64,000 nt of DNA from Acidobacteriota bacterium (GTDB lineage Bacteria; Acidobacteriota; Blastocatellia; UBA7656): the NCBI GenBank assembly GCA_040754075.1, contig JBFMDH010000031.1, positions 28,408 through 92,407 of the forward strand, written 5' to 3'. The notes beneath the pieces are model-generated. The model was given only the letters and a program-made list of their open reading frames with translations. It was not told where the DNA came from and ran no database searches. Position numbers and translations under genes: made by a program. Below are positions 61,852-64,000 of the stretch, in pieces (the stretch's first letter is position 1; each line of letters starts with the position of its first letter).

Positions 61852-62967
61852 TTATTTTCCAAATTTATTAGTTTTTACAAAGCCATTTGGCAAACCTTTT
61901 TCAAGTAATGAGTTACTCATTTTCTTGCCTTTCAAAAAATAATCCAGATAAGAAAGCGAATACCGGCAAATCGTTTCATAACCTATTTGAGCAAAACCAT
62001 CATTTTTTGACCACGGCTGAACTTTTTTTATCCCGAACAGGCTTGGAATAAAGCCTTCCAAAACATTAAAGTTACCGTGTCGTAACTCTTTGAATTCCAA
62101 ATAATAAGATTCCTTCGGCAATTCATTAAAAATCAAAGGAATCGGTTCGGGTTGTCCGTTTGTCCCGATTGTTTCCCAAAGTAAGACGTAGGGAATATTT
62201 AACTTCTTCGCTTCAAGCATAAATCTACCTTGGTATGGCCCGCGGTCGAAACGAATCGAGCTTAAACCGATAACTAGATCAATATCCGATTGCCGCATTT
62301 GCAATTTGAGAGCAGACTCGCCGCCGTAACTCCACGAAATTACTGCGATTTTTTCGGCATCCCCATTTTTCATCAATCGCAAATTCGATAAAGCAGACTC
62401 CAAACCCTTTACGTGAGTTTCCAAAACTTCCAATTTTTTCTCAGGCTCGTTGATTTGAAAAGGAAACGGTAAAGGTTCGCCGGCATATTGAGCAAAAGCG
62501 ACGATGAAACCATAGCTTGCCAAATATTCAGACAAAACCGATTGTGAAACGACGGTTGAATGCCGCGAACTCCACAAAATCAGCGGAAATTTCCCCTTAA
62601 TCATTGGCGTTTCGCGACTTGCTTTCATTTTTGAATTTAAGATTTTGTCAGTAGTATCTTTATCAATTCCTTTGCTATCGCCTGTTATGTCTTGTGCTAA
62701 ACTTTCGCTCAATTGGACATCTTTCAGATTTTTTTCAGACAGTTTGTAATATTCGACAAAGGTCATTGATTTTACGTTTTTAGAATTTTTCGCTGGATAC
62801 CAGAGAAAAATCTCAATCGGACGCCCTTCCGAATCTTTTATAGTTTTTAGTCTCAAACCGACTTCATATTTACCTTTTTCAAGATTTCCCCAAAGCGAGT
62901 TTTGGGCAACTAAATCGGTTGAAACTGTTAAGAAAATTGCAAATAAAAATATTAAATATCTTGGCAT
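61852..62967 (-). CDS. Exported alpha/beta hydrolase (PAF acetylhydrolase/dienelactone hydrolase-like)
   Basis: A 371-residue exported hydrolase with signal peptide (RYLIFLFAIFLTVSTDLVAQ). The alpha/beta fold shows FPLILWSSRHSTVVSQSVLSEYLASYGFIVAF, a nucleophile elbow ISWSYGGESA (serine in S-x-S-x-G rather than G-x-S-x-G), and a late histidine in LRHGNFNVLEG. An acid residue lies in between. Such proteins are often esterases of unknown substrate. The gene is visibly richer in A and T than those to the left, as is the broken gene beyond it, which suggests transfer of the segment. Confidence 0.75.
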   Translation of the reverse strand: MPRYLIFLFAIFLTVSTDLVAQNSLWGNLEKGKYEVGLRLKTIKDSEGRPIEIFLWYPAKNSKNVKSMTFVEYYKLSEKNLKDVQLSESLAQDITGDSKGIDKDTTDKILNSKMKASRETPMIKGKFPLILWSSRHSTVVSQSVLSEYLASYGFIVAFAQYAGEPLPFPFQINEPEKKLEVLETHVKGLESALSNLRLMKNGDAEKIAVISWSYGGESALKLQMRQSDIDLVIGLSSIRFDRGPYQGRFMLEAKKLNIPYVLLWETIGTNGQPEPIPLIFNELPKESYYLEFKELRHGNFNVLEGFIPSLFGIKKVQPWSKNDGFAQIGYETICRYSLSYLDYFLKGKKMSNSLLEKGLPNGFVKTNKFGK

Positions 62968-63007
62968 ATATCACTCGTTAGGAATAAATTTCGGGAAGAT
63001 TAAAAAA

Positions 63008-63876
63008 TTAGAATCCTTTATCGAAAATTGTTTTGATAATTTCGTCGCTGATAACTCGGTTGGCGGTTGTCTTTTCTAATTTTTCACCGGCATTTGAACA
63101 AACAATGACGACAATATTTTCATCGGGAAACCATCTTAAAACCGCGTTATGTCCCCAATCTTCGTTGCCTCGTGTCCAATATTCTGTTGTGTTTCGGATG
63201 GTTTGGCTAATAAACCAGCCATAACCGATGCCGATTCCGCTTGATGATTTTCGATGACTTAAAAAAAACAATTTGGTCGTCTCAGCACTCAGCAATTTAT
63301 TGGATTTGATTGCCAGATAAAGTTTGAATAAATCAGCCGAAGTTGAATAGATTCCGCCGGAACCGATGTGGCCCCAATTTCGCCCTCTGGATTGAACAGA
63401 AAGATTATCGAGCTTTTGCCCAACTTTTCTTGCATTCAAATCGTCAATCTCACCCCAAAAATAAGTGTTCTTCATTCCGGCAGGTCGAAGAATTTCCGCA
63501 CGGATAAATTCTTCATAAGACTTTTTTGAGCAATACTTCGGACAGGTTTTAAGCGATTATGTAACCGTTACAGGTCAATGGAATCAACGACTTGGAATTG
63601 CCTAATAGAATATTCTCAAAGTTAGCCTGCCACCTAACTTTAAGGTAATTCAACCCTACTTTGCAGATTCAACAACTTGTGAGCTTCCTATTTCAAAAAG
63701 TGTCCGAACCATTGTTGAGACAACTTCGATAATTGCCGCCAACAACTCAAAATTTTCATTGCTGTATCCAAAATCAGTCCCCGATTCAAATTCCAATGAC
63801 TCATTCAGTATTTTTTTGACGGCAATCTCGCGGTTGGAAATTCCGTCCGCCATATATGACTGATTTAGTCCCGAAC
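63008..63876 (-). pseudogene. Beta-lactamase-family (serine hydrolase) gene, broken by two insertions
   Basis: The N-terminal side of the fragment (63876 down to about 63709) has SGLNQSYMADG, then the YSN motif in SGTDFGYSNENFELLAAIIEVVS. The C-terminal part resumes at about 63530 with KSYEEFIRAEILRPAGMKNTY and runs to the stop at 63008, with GSGGIYSTSADLFKLY and WTRGNEDWGHNAVLRWFPDENI (H-x-G-like region). The 172 bases between are a foreign element with inverted ends. The N-terminal part with the SxxK serine is beyond an IS5-type insertion at 63877. The gene is inactive. Confidence 0.85.
63537..63708. mobile_element. 172-base inverted-repeat element within the beta-lactamase gene
   Basis: The left end TTCGGACAGGTTTTAA (63537-63552) matches, inverted, the right end TCAAAAAGTGTCCGAA (63693-63708) with a few mismatches. 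It separates two parts of one gene that would otherwise join at AIIEVVS and KSYEEF. It encodes nothing recognisable and looks like a MITE or an internally deleted IS. No target duplication is clear. Confidence 0.6.
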
Positions 63877-64000
63877 GGCTTTGTTGCATAAATAAAAATG
63901 GAAACAATCTTCCACAAGGTTATACTAGAAAACGCTTCATACGGCATAGCTGTCGGGCATTCCCAGATGGGTCATCCGGTTCAATGCCGCACAGCGCAAC
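63877..64000 (-). mobile_element. IS5-family insertion sequence, one end, cut by window edge
   Basis: GGCTTTGTTGCATAAATAAA at 63877 is close to the terminal repeat GGCTTTGTTGAATAAATC of IS903 (IS5 family). It interrupts the beta-lactamase-family gene, and base composition changes at about 63940, where the transposase end begins. The rest of the element lies beyond the window. Confidence 0.75.
63937..63999 (-). CDS. IS5-family transposase, C-terminal end only
   Basis: Twenty codons before a stop read LRCAALNRMTHLGMPDSYAV, the typical C-terminus of IS5-family DDE transposases (NRMTxLGMPxSY). The stop lies 60 bases from the presumed terminal repeat at 63877, as expected. The start and catalytic residues are outside the window. 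A second frame that is also open shows no resemblance. Confidence 0.72.
   Translation of the reverse strand: MRCAALNRMTHLGMPDSYAV

Noticed and set aside
61671..61862. A 63-residue minus-strand frame between the hydrolase and the alcohol dehydrogenase genes
   Set aside because: It has a weak start, no family resemblance, and overlaps the end of the hydrolase gene; it may be a relic but cannot be supported.
1..64000. CRISPR arrays, tRNA and rRNA genes
   Set aside because: Repeats seen are short heptamers or palindromes without spacer structure; no tRNA-like cloverleaf or rRNA segment was recognised by eye.

Overview
The window reads as a stretch of bacterial chromosome of roughly even base composition, most likely from an acidobacterium, probably of the Blastocatellia type. 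That placement is an inference from gene content: two large Oar-like TonB-dependent receptors with an N-terminal carboxypeptidase-regulatory domain, a CBM9/DUF5916 outer-membrane protein, Uma2-family genes, a KGD-type fused 2-oxoglutarate dehydrogenase, and acidobacterial-looking secreted oxidases with IPT-like tails. No rRNA, tRNA or CRISPR array was seen.

Layout. 1-5.2 kb: the end of an M24 aminopeptidase, an NTF2-like protein, nth, a truncated DUF1016 gene, prmA-rsmE, a small zinc-ribbon protein, and a peroxiredoxin-like gene with two in-frame TGA codons exactly at the two positions of the family's CxxC motif. The last is best explained as a UxxU selenoprotein of the SelL type, with a well-placed bSECIS-like hairpin. 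5.3-11.2 kb: a mercuric-reductase-like flavoprotein, a HAD phosphatase, a small helical protein, a BON-LysM protein, glgC, psuG and a decayed Uma2 gene. 11.2-18.4 kb: secreted proteins (a copper monooxygenase-like protein with a cytochrome c motif, a BNR-repeat protein, the DUF5916 protein), a YfiT-like DinB protein and a small ORF behind a structured leader. 18.7-25.5 kb: an intact Uma2 gene, a LytS/LytTR two-component pair, purD, an MFS exporter and a LysR regulator.

25.7-32.2 kb holds a three-gene cluster on the plus strand: a giant TPR protein, a membrane-anchored coiled-coil protein and a membrane-associated protein of unknown function. 32.3-36.6 kb: a Tat-exported intradiol dioxygenase, a degenerate receiver protein and an OmpR/CpxA-like two-component system. 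36.6-41.1 kb: a membrane protein, a large secreted hypothetical coupled to a DUF3142 protein, and dcd. 41.3-49.1 kb: a six-PAS hybrid histidine kinase and the 2-oxoglutarate dehydrogenase fusion. 49.2-59 kb: an NTF2-like protein, two TonB-dependent receptors, a TPR lipoprotein-like gene, and relics of a third receptor and of a GNAT acetyltransferase. 59.1-61.6 kb: an eight-bladed PQQ-type propeller protein and an iron-type alcohol dehydrogenase. 61.8-64 kb is visibly richer in A and T: an alpha/beta hydrolase and a beta-lactamase-family gene broken by a small inverted-repeat element and by an IS5-type insertion sequence that runs off the window.

A second theme is the intergenic DNA. Many gaps carry short tandem repeats, often of 7-8 bases, arranged as a forward arm and an inverted arm (GTCATTC, TTTTGCC, TTTCTGG, GGGGAGAA, CCACAGAGACAC and others). 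They resemble the heptameric STRR repeats of filamentous cyanobacteria. One such array appears to encode the hydrophobic core of the signal peptide of the propeller protein.
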